From Endobugula sp965225895 (GTDB lineage Bacteria; Pseudomonadota; Gammaproteobacteria; Pseudomonadales; Cellvibrionaceae), in contig CBDDBR010000011.1 in assembly GCA_965225895.1 (NCBI GenBank), positions 1,674,001-1,738,000 of the forward strand: a stretch of 64,000 nucleotides of DNA, in the 5' to 3' direction. Below the pieces are notes generated by a model. It was given only the letters and a program-made list of their open reading frames with translations, was not told where the DNA came from and searched no databases. Both the position numbers and the translations under genes were made by a program. Positions 27,698 through 36,803 of the stretch are shown one piece after another. How positions within the stretch are numbered: the stretch's first letter is position 1; each line of letters starts with the position of its first letter.

Positions 27698-28299
27698 TAT
27701 GCTGCACCTCCATCTACGCCAATAACGACAATGGAATCTGATTGATATGAGTGAGGGGGAATTTCTAGGTTCACAGGCGCTGGAACACCTTTAAATACAC
27801 GACCTGCTAAATCAAATTTAGAACCATGACAAGGACAAAAGAAACCACCCTGCCATACATCACCGCCTAAGTCTTTAGCGCCCACATCGGGTCTAAACTT
27901 AGGCGCACAGCCTAAGTGTGTACACACACCTAACATGATCATAAACTCAGGGTTAATTGAACGACCTTCTGTTCCTACAACATAGTCAGGCTGAGAAGAT
28001 TTTTCAGAATTAGGATCACTAATTTCTGATTCTACTTTTTTAAGACCGTCTAAAGCTTCTTGCGTACGACGAATAATATAAACAGGCTTTCCTCGCCATT
28101 CTTCAGTGATCATCTGCCCTGGTGCGATCTTGGCAAGATTTACCGTAATTGGCGCGCCTGCAGCTTTCGCTTTTGCACTAGGATTCCATGAACCAACAAA
28201 TGGCACCATAAAACCTACCGCTCCCGCGGCACCGACTACAGATGTCGCAGCGGTTAAAAACCGACGTCGACCTTCATTGACTACTTCGTCATCACTCAT
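27697..28299 (-). CDS. petA: Rieske iron-sulfur subunit of the bc1 complex
   Basis: The Rieske protein carries the 2Fe-2S cluster that accepts electrons from ubiquinol and passes them to cytochrome c1. A twin-arginine-type N-terminus (GRRRFLTAATS) with one anchor helix precedes the soluble domain, which holds the cluster motifs CTHLGCAP and CPCHGSKFD. 200 residues, normal. It is the first gene of the petA-petBC operon; stop and next start overlap as TAATG. A GGGAG ribosome site sits nine nt before ATG 28299. Confidence 0.97.
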   Translation of the reverse strand: MSDDEVVNEGRRRFLTAATSVVGAAGAVGFMVPFVGSWNPSAKAKAAGAPITVNLAKIAPGQMITEEWRGKPVYIIRRTQEALDGLKKVESEISDPNSEKSSQPDYVVGTEGRSINPEFMIMLGVCTHLGCAPKFRPDVGAKDLGGDVWQGGFFCPCHGSKFDLAGRVFKGVPAPVNLEIPPHSYQSDSIVVIGVDGGAA

Positions 28300-28447
28300 G
28301 ACGCTATTCTCCCATCACTACTGATTTCTAACTGGCATTCACCCAGCACCCTTAAGACTTTCATCTTTCAAATACTAAAATGACCCGTATTTAATTGTAT
28401 TGCTACTGATAAGGCAGCTTATTGTTGTTATCGCGAAAAAGTGCCAC

Positions 28448-28476
28448 ATGGTAATGAAATTAGACCATACTGACAA
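28448..28476 (-). promoter_or_regulatory. Candidate petA promoter
   Basis: Minus-strand TTGTCA (28471-28476) and TACCAT (28448-28453) are 17 nt apart, matching sigma-70 consensus at five and four of six positions. It would give a leader of about 140 nt before petA. Confidence 0.4.
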
Positions 28477-28518
28477 GAATCGCCACACTTTTAGTACGTT
28501 TTAATTGTAAACAGACAA

Positions 28519-28556
28519 AAAAAATGCTCAGACCGCAACCAATCTGAGCATTTTTT
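28519..28556 (-). terminator. Terminator of rplM-rpsI
   Basis: A 14-bp stem, AAAAAATGCTCAGA paired with TCTGAGCATTTTTT, with a 10-nt loop. On the minus strand it is followed by a run of T. It starts 17 nt past the rpsI stop and separates the ribosomal operon from petA. Confidence 0.92.
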
Positions 28557-28572
28557 ATACGATAGCAAAAAA

Positions 28573-28965
28573 TTAACGCTTCGAGAACTGAGGCTTCTTA
28601 CGTGCTTTACGTAGACCCACTTTCTTACGTTCAACTTCACGCGCATCACGAGTTACATAACCCGCTTCACGTAGAGCACCACGATTTTCTTCATCATATT
28701 GCATTAACGCACGAGTTAGACCATGACGGATAGCACCCGCCTGACCAAAGCTACCACCGCCTTTAACAGTTGCATTAATATCAAACTGCTCTGCGGCTTC
28801 TAATAGCTCAAGTGGCTGACGCACAATCATACGCGCTACTTCACGACCGAAGTATTCGTCAATTGAACGACCATTAATGTTAATTGTACCTGTACCCTTT
28901 GTGATAAACACACGAGCGGTCGACGTTTTGCGTCGGCCAGTACCGTAATATTGAGTAGCTGTCAT
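28573..28965 (-). CDS. rpsI: 30S ribosomal protein S9
   Basis: S9 is a small-subunit protein whose C-terminal tail touches P-site tRNA. YYGTGRRKTSTARVFI, GRSIDEYFGR, VKGGGSFGQAGAIRHGLTRAL and the basic tail ending RKKPQFSKR are all standard. Two tandem ATG codons begin the frame; AGGAG is three nt from the first and six from the second, so I chose the second (28965), giving the usual 130 residues. Ten codon-free bases separate it from rplM. Confidence 0.98.
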   Translation of the reverse strand: MTATQYYGTGRRKTSTARVFITKGTGTININGRSIDEYFGREVARMIVRQPLELLEAAEQFDINATVKGGGSFGQAGAIRHGLTRALMQYDEENRGALREAGYVTRDAREVERKKVGLRKARKKPQFSKR

Positions 28966-28978
28966 CATTCGCTCCTGA

Positions 28979-29407
28979 TTATAGTGTCAGTTCTTGCGGT
29001 TGCTGAGCAGTATGAGGGTGCTCGGCTCCAGCGTAAACTTTCAATTTTTTATACATTGCACGACCTAGCGGGCCTTTAGGTAACATACCTTTAACCGCGC
29101 TTTCGATCGGGCGCTCAGGCGCTTTTTCGATCATTTTCTCGAAACTGAGTGACTTAATTCCACCAACGTAACCAGTATGGCGATAATACAGTTTGTTTTT
29201 AGCCTTATTGCCCGATACACGAACTTTTTCAGCATTAATAACAACGATGTAATCACCAGTGTCTACGTGTGGAGTGTACTCAGGTTTATGCTTACCGCGT
29301 AAACGGGTGGCAATCTCTGCAGCCATACGGCCTAGAGTTTTACCGTCAGCATCAATAACATACCAGTCACGTTTTACCGTTTCTGGATTGGCACTTATAG
29401 TCTTCAT
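28979..29407 (-). CDS. rplM: 50S ribosomal protein L13
   Basis: L13 is an early-assembly protein of the large subunit. The sequence from MKTISANPETVKRDWYVIDA through GRMAAEIATRLRGKHKPEYT and VKGMLPKGPLGRAM to AQQPQEL is a full-length 142-residue L13. The open frame extends 22 codons upstream, but the family start and conservation place initiation at ATG 29407. rplM-rpsI is the universal pair. Confidence 0.98.
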   Translation of the reverse strand: MKTISANPETVKRDWYVIDADGKTLGRMAAEIATRLRGKHKPEYTPHVDTGDYIVVINAEKVRVSGNKAKNKLYYRHTGYVGGIKSLSFEKMIEKAPERPIESAVKGMLPKGPLGRAMYKKLKVYAGAEHPHTAQQPQELTL

Positions 29408-29490
29408 GTTGTATTTGCCTTTATTGAACCTTGAATTACTGTACCTTGAATGAATTCGAATAGGTACATCCAAAAAAAAAGAGCGCGAAT

Positions 29491-29518
29491 CTTATATGAT
29501 TAGGCCGAGCGACACAAG
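29491..29518 (-). promoter_or_regulatory. Candidate rplM-rpsI promoter
   Basis: Minus-strand CTTGTG (29513-29518) and TATAAG (29491-29496) are 16 nt apart. The bases after the -10 read ATTCGCGC, a GC-rich discriminator of the sort found in ribosomal promoters under stringent (ppGpp/DksA) control. The remaining gap to 29690 holds no gene; a 14-bp palindrome GCTTATTTATAAGC lies near 29530. Confidence 0.45.
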
Positions 29519-29690
29519 CTGTTTATGGGCTTATTTATAAGCAGGCTTTTGTAGCTAACAAACTGCACCGAACAAAAACAATGAGCAACACATAAAAATA
29601 CACAAACAAAAAGACAGAACATAGCATACATTGTTAAGCTCACCTTATTAGAATCACACCACCCCATTCACAGCACAAATATTGGGCATC

Positions 29691-31082
29691 ATGGCAAATA
29701 TTATTCAACATTTACAAAACAACGAGTTTGAGCGCGTACTCAACTTTTGTAATGAAACATTAAAACAAACACCCAATGATCACCAACTCATCATTATTAA
29801 AGCATGGTGCCTATATCGCCTAGGAGAACTAGAGCAGGCCAACACATACTTTTTGCAATGGCCAAATGCTTCTGAGCTACACCCTATTCCCCTAGGCTTA
29901 CTACAAGACTTCTTTTTTATCACCGACAATCACGAACAAATGATTGCCCTGTGCCAGCACTACCTACAAAAACAGCCAACAAACACCACGCTATGGTATA
30001 AATTAGCCTTATCTCAGGGCTTATTAGGTCTAGAAAATGAGGCCATCACCACGTTCAAAAAACTACTTTCCCTTGAATCTCACAACAAGGCAAAGGTTAA
30101 CCTTGCCTGTCTATTATTCAACCAAGAAAATTTTACCGAGGGTTTAGCCCTCTACGAATCACGGTTTGATGCCTTCGACCACTCCGATTGGATTTTTGAT
30201 AAATTCTCATCCGTACCGCTCTGGCAAGGAGAACCACTAAACAACAAAACGATTGTCATATGGGCAGAACAAGGATTGGGAGACACAATACAGTTTTCAC
30301 GCTTTGCAACCGTGCTAGCCCAACAAGGCGCCCAAGTGCATTTGCTATTGCATAACCAACACAATAGCTGCTGGGAGTTAATGAACACCATTGAGGGGGT
30401 TACTCAGGTTTATCGCGTTGGGGAACAGCCCTTTCGCATACCCGATATACACTATCATTGTCCCATGATGGGAATACTAAAAAGAATACACTTTACTAAC
30501 GCATCTATCCCATCTGCCACGCCATACCTACGAGCAATCACAGCACATGAATCTCAATGGGCATTTATTCAACAATCAACGCAGCCTAAAATAGGGCTGG
30601 TATGGTCAACAAAAACCAAAGTAGATGGACACAAAGAAAAACAAGCGCTCGGCACAGGCCAATCTTCTAAGAATATTCCACTTCATTATTACGAGACCAT
30701 CATAACCCAATTCAAGCACATGACATTTTATAGTCTTCAATACGATATTTCAGACGATGATGCGCAACAGCTCAAACAATGGGGCGTCATTAACACATCC
30801 AAACATATCAATAATTTCAGCGATACCGCAGCTATTATTGAGCACATGGATTTGATTATCAGCATTGATACGTCAGTCACTCACTTAGCAGGCGCAATGG
30901 CCAAACCAACAATCACTCTATTACCCACAATAAATGACTGGCGCTGGCAAGAAAACAGAAACGACTCACCTTGGTACCCAACAATGACATTAATACGCCA
31001 ACATAAAAGAAATGATTGGTCAGAAGCGATGGCTGAACTACAGCAACAAATCGAAGAAAAATTACCGTCTCACAAAAAATAA
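29691..31082 (+). CDS. TPR protein with glycosyltransferase-9-like C-terminal domain
   Basis: The 463-residue protein combines tetratricopeptide repeats (about residues 5-160, such as LIIIKAWCLYRLGELEQAN and LWYKLALSQGLLGLENEA) with a C-terminal domain like the heptosyltransferase family GT9: PLWQGEPLNNKTIVIWAEQG, then GLGDTIQFSRF, and MDLIISIDTSVTHLAGAMAKP near residue 390. Similar TPR-GT9 proteins occur widely in proteobacteria, often near surface-polysaccharide genes; the substrate is unknown. No signal peptide. The frame opens at TTG 29682, ATG 29691 preferred. No LPS gene adjoins it; it lies between rplM and zapE, where many gammaproteobacteria have nothing. Confidence 0.85.
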   Translation: MANIIQHLQNNEFERVLNFCNETLKQTPNDHQLIIIKAWCLYRLGELEQANTYFLQWPNASELHPIPLGLLQDFFFITDNHEQMIALCQHYLQKQPTNTTLWYKLALSQGLLGLENEAITTFKKLLSLESHNKAKVNLACLLFNQENFTEGLALYESRFDAFDHSDWIFDKFSSVPLWQGEPLNNKTIVIWAEQGLGDTIQFSRFATVLAQQGAQVHLLLHNQHNSCWELMNTIEGVTQVYRVGEQPFRIPDIHYHCPMMGILKRIHFTNASIPSATPYLRAITAHESQWAFIQQSTQPKIGLVWSTKTKVDGHKEKQALGTGQSSKNIPLHYYETIITQFKHMTFYSLQYDISDDDAQQLKQWGVINTSKHINNFSDTAAIIEHMDLIISIDTSVTHLAGAMAKPTITLLPTINDWRWQENRNDSPWYPTMTLIRQHKRNDWSEAMAELQQQIEEKLPSHKK

Positions 31083-31103
31083 TGTCATAACAAAACCCAC
31101 CCG

Positions 31104-31130
31104 CATAGGGGTAAGTTACTACCCACTATG
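31104..31130 (+). terminator. Hairpin after the TPR-GT9 gene
   Basis: CATAGGGGTA and TACCCACTATG pair with one bulged base around a six-nt loop (AGTTAC), 21 nt past the stop. No U-tract follows (TAAATAAAATC). Possible terminator, weak. Confidence 0.35.
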
Positions 31131-31240
31131 TAAATAAAATCGATAAAACAATCATAATTGTGACAATTTATACATTATTTATGTGGCCTTATTTTTGCTT
31201 TTACCACCAAATATATGACAATATTTTTGAGACTGCACTT

Positions 31241-31909
31241 ATGATGACACGCTTCGCTCTGCGCAAAACCACCTCCATTCCTACCACCCCTGTAGGTAGC
31301 AACATCAAAAGAGGCATTAGCACATGGTTACCCACAACCAGCTCTGGTAGCAATACCACTCTCAGTAATGAGCAATTACAATTTAACGCAAAATCTGTAG
31401 CGAAGCACACAGGCACCACCTATGTCAGCCCAAGCGATTTCCGTAAAGGTAAATTTACACCTGAACAAGCACAAGAACCATTTAACTATATTGCAGACCA
31501 AGCAGACATTAGAAAACAAGGCAATATGGAGGGGGTGATTGAAAATCACCAAGCGGGCTTTAATGCTTTAAAAGGGAATACACGCGAAGGGACAATCTAT
31601 TCTTGTCATGCTGGCACCACATCTGGTAACGACAGCCGCTCTAGCGTACTTTCTCGCTTTTTAAATAATGCTATGATTACCGCCCCCAAAGGCCAACTCA
31701 AAATGAACGCCGATGAGTTTGACCCATTTGAAGCACGCGTAGGAAAAATGGATACTCTAACGTCACCATTCACAACATTTCCTGCTGATAAAAGCCTAAC
31801 AACCGTCAAGGGACGTGAAGTAGTACCTACACCAAAAGATAACGCGCTTCAAAAAGCAATTACTGAAACGCTAAAAAGACCTAAAGTCATCGACAGTATT
31901 GATCTTTAA
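31241..31909 (+). CDS. Unrecognised Ser/Thr-rich protein
   Basis: I do not recognise this protein. From the ATG at 31241 it has 222 residues, is polar and rich in Thr, Ser and Asn, has one Cys, no signal peptide and no membrane helix. The N-terminal 45 residues look disordered (TSIPTTPVGSN, TTSSGSNTTLSN). A middle region, HAGTTSGNDSRSSVLSRFLNNAM near residue 125, and a C-terminal helix ending RPKVIDSIDL look folded. The frame extends upstream to a GTG (31160) through a hydrophobic aromatic stretch; neither start has a clear ribosome site. It ends nine nt before the convergent zapE. Coding status is supported by length and by codon use like its neighbours, not by homology. Confidence 0.6.
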   Translation: MMTRFALRKTTSIPTTPVGSNIKRGISTWLPTTSSGSNTTLSNEQLQFNAKSVAKHTGTTYVSPSDFRKGKFTPEQAQEPFNYIADQADIRKQGNMEGVIENHQAGFNALKGNTREGTIYSCHAGTTSGNDSRSSVLSRFLNNAMITAPKGQLKMNADEFDPFEARVGKMDTLTSPFTTFPADKSLTTVKGREVVPTPKDNALQKAITETLKRPKVIDSIDL

Positions 31910-31918
31910 AAACGCACA

Positions 31919-33028
31919 TTATGGTTTATGGGGCAGAGCTAGATATTCATGACTTTGCATTTCTAATAAACGGCTCATCGTACGCTCAATTTCAAAGCGT
32001 AAACGCACACCGCTATAAATATCATGTAACGGCTTATCTGCCGAAATGATCAGCTTAACGCTACGATCATAAAATTCATCCACTAAATTAATAAAACGAC
32101 GCGCCTGATCTTCTTTATCAGCGGTCAATTCTGGAATGTCTGAAATCAATACCGCATGATATTCTTTTGCCAACTCAATATAATCATTCTGTGATCTTGG
32201 GCCATCGCACAGCGCTTCAAAATCAAACCACACGACATCTTCAGCATGGTAACGGCAAGAAATCGAACGCCCTTCGACCTCTAAAGAAAACTGTTTAATA
32301 ATTTCTTCTTTATCTGGAACCAAACTGTAAAAACTTTTATATAAACTCTCGTCTGCCGCATCATCTAAAGGGTAATGGTATAATTCCGCCTGCTCTAAAC
32401 TACGCAAACGATAGTCTGTACCACCATCAACATTCACCACCTCTGTATGCTGATTTAATAACGCAATGGCTGGCAAAAAACGTGCACGCTGCAAACCATC
32501 TTTATATAAACCATCCGGCACAATATTGGAGGTAGTCACCAACGTTACCCCTCGGCGGAACAATCCATCTAATAAATTTGCCAATATCATGGCATCGGTA
32601 ATATCGGAAACAAAAAATTCATCAAAGCAAATCACCATCGCTTCTTGAGCAATGCGATCTGCAACAATTTCTAAAGGGTCTTTTTCGTTATCTAGAGACG
32701 CCAGTTCTTGATGCACACGTTTCATAAAACGATAAAAATGCGCCCGCATTTTTTTCTCGAATGGTAGACTTTCATAAAAATTATCCATGAGGTAGGTCTT
32801 ACCACGCCCCACGCCCCCCCAAAAATAGAGACCGCGCACAGGCTCTACCGATGAAAAAGAAAACACACTTGATAAGCGCTCAAGTAGCCCCATTTTATGT
32901 TCTTGTCGAAGAATTAATTGCTCATAAAGCGCCTGTAACTTTTCAACAGCCATCTGCTGTGCCGAATCAGGAAGAAACTCTGGGCGCATTAAATCTTTTT
33001 GGTAACGTTCTATAGGGCTTAAATTCAT
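31919..33028 (-). CDS. zapE: Cell division ATPase ZapE (AFG1 family)
   Basis: ZapE is an AFG1-type P-loop ATPase associated with the Z-ring. Walker A is GGVGRGKTYLMD (about residues 71-82), Walker B is VICFDEF near 133, and TTSNIVPDGLYKDGLQRARFLPAI follows as sensor region. 369 residues, normal. It is divergent from zapG, with 113 nt between starts that must hold both promoters. Confidence 0.95.
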   Translation of the reverse strand: MNLSPIERYQKDLMRPEFLPDSAQQMAVEKLQALYEQLILRQEHKMGLLERLSSVFSFSSVEPVRGLYFWGGVGRGKTYLMDNFYESLPFEKKMRAHFYRFMKRVHQELASLDNEKDPLEIVADRIAQEAMVICFDEFFVSDITDAMILANLLDGLFRRGVTLVTTSNIVPDGLYKDGLQRARFLPAIALLNQHTEVVNVDGGTDYRLRSLEQAELYHYPLDDAADESLYKSFYSLVPDKEEIIKQFSLEVEGRSISCRYHAEDVVWFDFEALCDGPRSQNDYIELAKEYHAVLISDIPELTADKEDQARRFINLVDEFYDRSVKLIISADKPLHDIYSGVRLRFEIERTMSRLLEMQSHEYLALPHKP

Positions 33029-33141
33029 AAATAAAGCATCGTTTTTTTAATGATTAACGTATTATACGACGATAGAGAATGTTTTACTCAAGCCAAACAT
33101 GAGCGTATTATCGCAACTATGTATTTTTTAAGGAGAAAACT

Positions 33142-33594
33142 GTGTTTTCATTAGCAACATTACTCATTACTGCCATCACAACCTTTATTATAGGCGGCCT
33201 ATTAAGCTTACTGCTAACTCGCTCATTTTCTTCTAGCGAGCAAAAAACACGCACTCTAGAATCTCGTCTTGAAGAGGCCGAACACAGCTTGGCCAATTAC
33301 CAACAGGAAGTCACAGAGCACTTTGCCGAAACGGCACAATTAGTAAATAATTTAACCCAAAACTATAAAGAAGTGCATGAACACCTTGCGGGTAGCGCTC
33401 TTAAATTAGCCAACGTGGATATTAGCCGCCAACTACTTTCAACCAACCCTGACGACGATGGTAGCGAACTCAATATCAACGAAGAAACATTTCAACCACC
33501 TAAAGACTGGGCTCCTAGCGAAGGCACACTAAGCGAAGACTACGGTTTAAACGACGAAGACGATACACAAAACCCTAGCGCTGCAAAGGCATAG
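33142..33594 (+). CDS. zapG: ZapG / YhcB (DUF1043) membrane protein
   Basis: A small inner-membrane protein linked to the divisome and envelope growth in E. coli (YhcB/ZapG). One N-terminal membrane helix with a glycine patch (TFIIGGLLSLLL) is followed by a long coiled coil (about residues 35-95: LESRLEEAEHSLANYQQEV, FAETAQLVNNLTQNYKEVHEHL) and an acidic, disordered tail. 150 residues. It begins with GTG behind a strong AAGGAG site. Confidence 0.9.
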   Translation: MFSLATLLITAITTFIIGGLLSLLLTRSFSSSEQKTRTLESRLEEAEHSLANYQQEVTEHFAETAQLVNNLTQNYKEVHEHLAGSALKLANVDISRQLLSTNPDDDGSELNINEETFQPPKDWAPSEGTLSEDYGLNDEDDTQNPSAAKA

Positions 33595-33631
33595 CACTAG
33601 GGCATCACGCGATTATGAGCATATCTTAATT

Positions 33632-34765
33632 ATGCGTAAACTCATTAGCTTTATTGGCTGGCCTATCGTTATAGGCCTTTTAGTAGGCTTGGCTATGATT
33701 CTCGCCAAACCCAATCTACGCTATGCGTTAGGTCAGCAATTCAGTCATTTTTTTATCCCCCCAAATCAACAGCCCGTATCCTATGCCCAAGCGGTTAATC
33801 GAGCGGCTCCCGCTGTCGTTAACATTTTTACTCGCAAGCGCATTAACTCACCCCGCAATCCGCTATTTGATGATCCTTTATTTCGACATTACTTCAATAG
33901 CGCCGACGTACCACAACAACGACGCATGTCATCCGCTTTAGGGTCTGGCGTTATTATCAATAAAGAAGGTTATTTATTAACAAATAACCATGTTATTTCT
34001 GATGCCGAAGAAATTATTGTGTCTCTTTATGATGGCAGAGAAGTGAAGGCAACAATTATTGGCTCTGATCCAGAAACCGACTTAGCGGTACTTAAAATTC
34101 CCGTTAAAGGGCTTCGCTCTATTACCCTAGGCGAGCCCCAAAAAACGCGCATAGGCGATGTTGTACTCGCTATAGGCAATCCGTTTAGTGTTGGCCAAAC
34201 AGTTACCCAAGGTATTATTTCTGCAACAGGCCGCCACGGTTTAGGCATCAACGTTTATGAAAATTTCTTACAGACTGATGCCGCCATCAATCCAGGTAAT
34301 TCTGGCGGTGCACTCATTGATAGCAACGGTAAGTTACTCGGTATAAATACGGCAATATTAAATAACAAAACTTCGGGCTCTGCCGTAGGTATAGGTTTTG
34401 CCATTCCAGCGGATATTGCTGTTAATATCATGAATGACATCATCACATCTGGACAGGCTATTCGAGGCTGGCTAGGTATTGAGGCTCGTACACTCAACGA
34501 AAGTATTATTCGCACCTATAATTTACAAAATAGTAGCGGCGTCATTATTACCAGCACATACCCTAATGGCCCTGCGGATAAAGCAGGCATTAAAGCTGGC
34601 GATATTATTACGCATATTAATCAGCAACCTATTATTAATGGACGAGAAGGCATGAACCTTATTGCCAATGTACGCCCCAATGATAGCGTACAAATCACTA
34701 TCGCTAGAAATAAGCAAAAGCTACAACTTAATGCGATTGTTGGCACACGCCCAAAAAGTATTTAA
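33632..34765 (+). CDS. degS: Periplasmic membrane-anchored serine protease DegS/AlgW
   Basis: DegS (AlgW in pseudomonads) starts the cascade that releases the envelope-stress sigma factor by cutting the anti-sigma factor. A short N-terminal anchor helix (residues 7-25) leads to an HtrA protease domain with the catalytic triad: His in LTNNHVISD, Asp in ETDLAVLKI and Ser in NPGNSGGALID. One PDZ domain (about 275-365, GVIITSTYPNGPADKAGIKAGDIIT) follows, which is the DegS rather than DegP (two PDZ) layout. 377 residues. No second Deg protease is adjacent. Confidence 0.93.
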   Translation: MRKLISFIGWPIVIGLLVGLAMILAKPNLRYALGQQFSHFFIPPNQQPVSYAQAVNRAAPAVVNIFTRKRINSPRNPLFDDPLFRHYFNSADVPQQRRMSSALGSGVIINKEGYLLTNNHVISDAEEIIVSLYDGREVKATIIGSDPETDLAVLKIPVKGLRSITLGEPQKTRIGDVVLAIGNPFSVGQTVTQGIISATGRHGLGINVYENFLQTDAAINPGNSGGALIDSNGKLLGINTAILNNKTSGSAVGIGFAIPADIAVNIMNDIITSGQAIRGWLGIEARTLNESIIRTYNLQNSSGVIITSTYPNGPADKAGIKAGDIITHINQQPIINGREGMNLIANVRPNDSVQITIARNKQKLQLNAIVGTRPKSI

Positions 34766-34779
34766 ATGAAAATAACAGA

Positions 34780-34801
34780 GCCAGAAATGAATATTTCTGG
34801 C
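34780..34801 (-). terminator. Terminator between degS and hisD
   Basis: A perfect nine-bp stem, GCCAGAAAT/ATTTCTGGC, with a four-nt loop lies between the convergent genes. On the minus strand it is followed by TCTGTTATTTTCATTT, a T-rich tract, so it most likely ends the hisG-hisD transcript. Confidence 0.65.
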
Positions 34802-34818
34802 AACTAGCAACCTACACG

Positions 34819-36132
34819 CTACGAAACGCTATCCTGATCATGGATACGATACTCTGCAGAACGTGCATGCGCCTCTAATGATTCACCTCTTGCCAAAACT
34901 GAAGCCACTTTGCCTAGCTGACTTGCGCCCGATTTTGAGCAATGAATAATAGAACTACGCTTCTGGAAATCATACACCCCCAAAGGAGAAGAAAAGCGCG
35001 CTGTACCCGATGTAGGCAACACATGATTCGGCCCTGCACAATAGTCACCTAGCGCCTCAGAAGTATAAGGCCCCATAAAAATAGCCCCCGCGTGACGAAT
35101 ATCATCAAGATATGATTCGGGATCTTCAACCGATAGCTCCAAATGCTCTGGCGCAATACGATTAATTAACTCTATTACCTGCGCCTTATCCGCCGCATGA
35201 ATTAACGCTCCACGATCTTGCAACGACTGCCGAGCAATATCGGATCGAGATAAGGTTGGCAATAATGTTTCTATACTTTGCAATACGGCATCAATAAACG
35301 ATATATCCGTGCTAATAAAAATAGCCTGCGCCTGCTCATCGTGCTCTGCTTGAGAAAACAAATCCATCGCAATCCAATCAGGATTGGTTTTGCCATCACA
35401 TACCACTAATATTTCTGATGGCCCCGCTATCATATCAATCGCCACCTCACCAAACACGGCGCGTTTAGCTGTAGCAACGTAAATATTGCCTGGCCCAACA
35501 ATTTTATCCACCTTAGGAATCGTAGCCGTACCGTAAGCTAACGCAGCCACCGCTTGCGCGCCTCCGATAGTATAAACATGATCAACACCAGCGATGGCAG
35601 CCGCCGCCAACACCATAGGGTTAAGCTCACCATCGGGTGCAGGCACCACCATTACCACTTCAGGAACACCCGCGACTTTTGCAGGTATTGCATTCATCAA
35701 TACAGAAGAAGGATACGACGCTTTTCCACCTGGAACATAAAGACCCACACGATCCATTGGCGTCACCTTTTGGCCCAATACCGTGCCGTCAGACTCCGTA
35801 AATTGCCAAGAATCTTGTACTTGATGCTGGTGATAATGACGTACACGTTCTGCCGCCACTTCAAGCGCTTGGCGCTGTGCAACAGGTATGCTTTCTAAAG
35901 CTTGCTGTAATTGCGCCTGAGAAATTGTTAACTCAGCCATCTGGCTAATATCACGGCGATCAAACTGATTGGTATAATCCATCAACGCCGTATCACCTTG
36001 GCTTTTTATTGCCTGAAGGATCTCTGCCACTGTTGCTGCAACCGCAGGATCAGACACCGAAGACCAAGCCAACAAAGCATCTAATTGCTCACTAAATCTC
36101 TCACTATTCGCATCTAAACGTTGAATAGTCAT
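34819..36132 (-). CDS. hisD: Histidinol dehydrogenase
   Basis: HisD carries out the last two NAD-dependent oxidations that make histidine from histidinol. GLYVPGGKASYPSSVLMNAIPAKVAG, VDKIVGPGNIYVATAKR, DMIAGPSEILVV, AQAEHDEQAQ (zinc and catalytic region) and CAGPNHVLPTSGTARF are present in order. 437 residues. The start overlaps hisG by four nt (ATGA). hisC, which often follows in pseudomonads, is not here; a terminator is. Confidence 0.97.
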   Translation of the reverse strand: MTIQRLDANSERFSEQLDALLAWSSVSDPAVAATVAEILQAIKSQGDTALMDYTNQFDRRDISQMAELTISQAQLQQALESIPVAQRQALEVAAERVRHYHQHQVQDSWQFTESDGTVLGQKVTPMDRVGLYVPGGKASYPSSVLMNAIPAKVAGVPEVVMVVPAPDGELNPMVLAAAAIAGVDHVYTIGGAQAVAALAYGTATIPKVDKIVGPGNIYVATAKRAVFGEVAIDMIAGPSEILVVCDGKTNPDWIAMDLFSQAEHDEQAQAIFISTDISFIDAVLQSIETLLPTLSRSDIARQSLQDRGALIHAADKAQVIELINRIAPEHLELSVEDPESYLDDIRHAGAIFMGPYTSEALGDYCAGPNHVLPTSGTARFSSPLGVYDFQKRSSIIHCSKSGASQLGKVASVLARGESLEAHARSAEYRIHDQDSVS

Positions 36133-36767
36133 TGTTCACTCGCCGTTACTGCTTCAGCAATCGCATCAATAACGGGTTGCATAAGGCTGTGCTTCATTTT
36201 CATTGAGGCTTTATTGGCAATCAAACGAGAGCTAATATCGGCTATTTCGATACGAGACTCTAAACCATTGGCGCGCAAGGTATTTCCTGTATCAACAATA
36301 TCGACGATTTCATCGGCTAAACCCATAATAGGTGCTAATTCCATCGCTCCATACAACTTAATAAAATCGGCTTGACGGCCCTGCTCGGCATAAAACTGTC
36401 TTGCCACATTCACATATTTAGTAGCTACTTTAATACGCCCTGTTTTTTCAGGGGCACCCTTAATCGCTGCCGTCATTAACTTACAGCGCGCAATGCCAAG
36501 ATCAACCAAAGAGTACAGACCATCACCGCCATGCTCCATCAAGGTATCTTTACCTGCTACGCCCATATCCGCTGCGCCAAACTGCACATAGGTTGGCACA
36601 TCACTGCCTCTCAATATCAACAAACGAACATTGTCTATATTGGTATCAAAAGCCAATTTACGGCTTTTCTTAATATCCTCAGCAGGGACTATACCCGCTG
36701 CCGCCAATAGCGGTAATGTTTCTTCTAAAATACGCCCTTTCGTTAAGGCTATAGTTAATTGAGACAT
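36129..36767 (-). CDS. hisG: ATP phosphoribosyltransferase, short form
   Basis: HisG catalyses the first step of histidine synthesis, joining ATP and PRPP. The 212-residue length marks it as the short form that lacks the C-terminal allosteric domain and needs the regulatory partner HisZ, encoded elsewhere. LTIALTKGRILEETLPLL, PTYVQFGAADMGVAGKDTL, and the PRPP-loop region EIVDIVDTGNTLRANGLE are visible. It lies 36 nt after murA. Confidence 0.96.
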   Translation of the reverse strand: MSQLTIALTKGRILEETLPLLAAAGIVPAEDIKKSRKLAFDTNIDNVRLLILRGSDVPTYVQFGAADMGVAGKDTLMEHGGDGLYSLVDLGIARCKLMTAAIKGAPEKTGRIKVATKYVNVARQFYAEQGRQADFIKLYGAMELAPIMGLADEIVDIVDTGNTLRANGLESRIEIADISSRLIANKASMKMKHSLMQPVIDAIAEAVTASEQ

Positions 36768-36803
36768 GATTCACTCTATATTCATTAATAACGCAAGCAA
36801 CAG

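Noticed and set aside
31160..31240. N-terminal extension of the unrecognised protein from GTG 31160
   Set aside because: The 27 added residues are aromatic-hydrophobic, encoded by A+T-rich intergenic-looking DNA, with no ribosome site.
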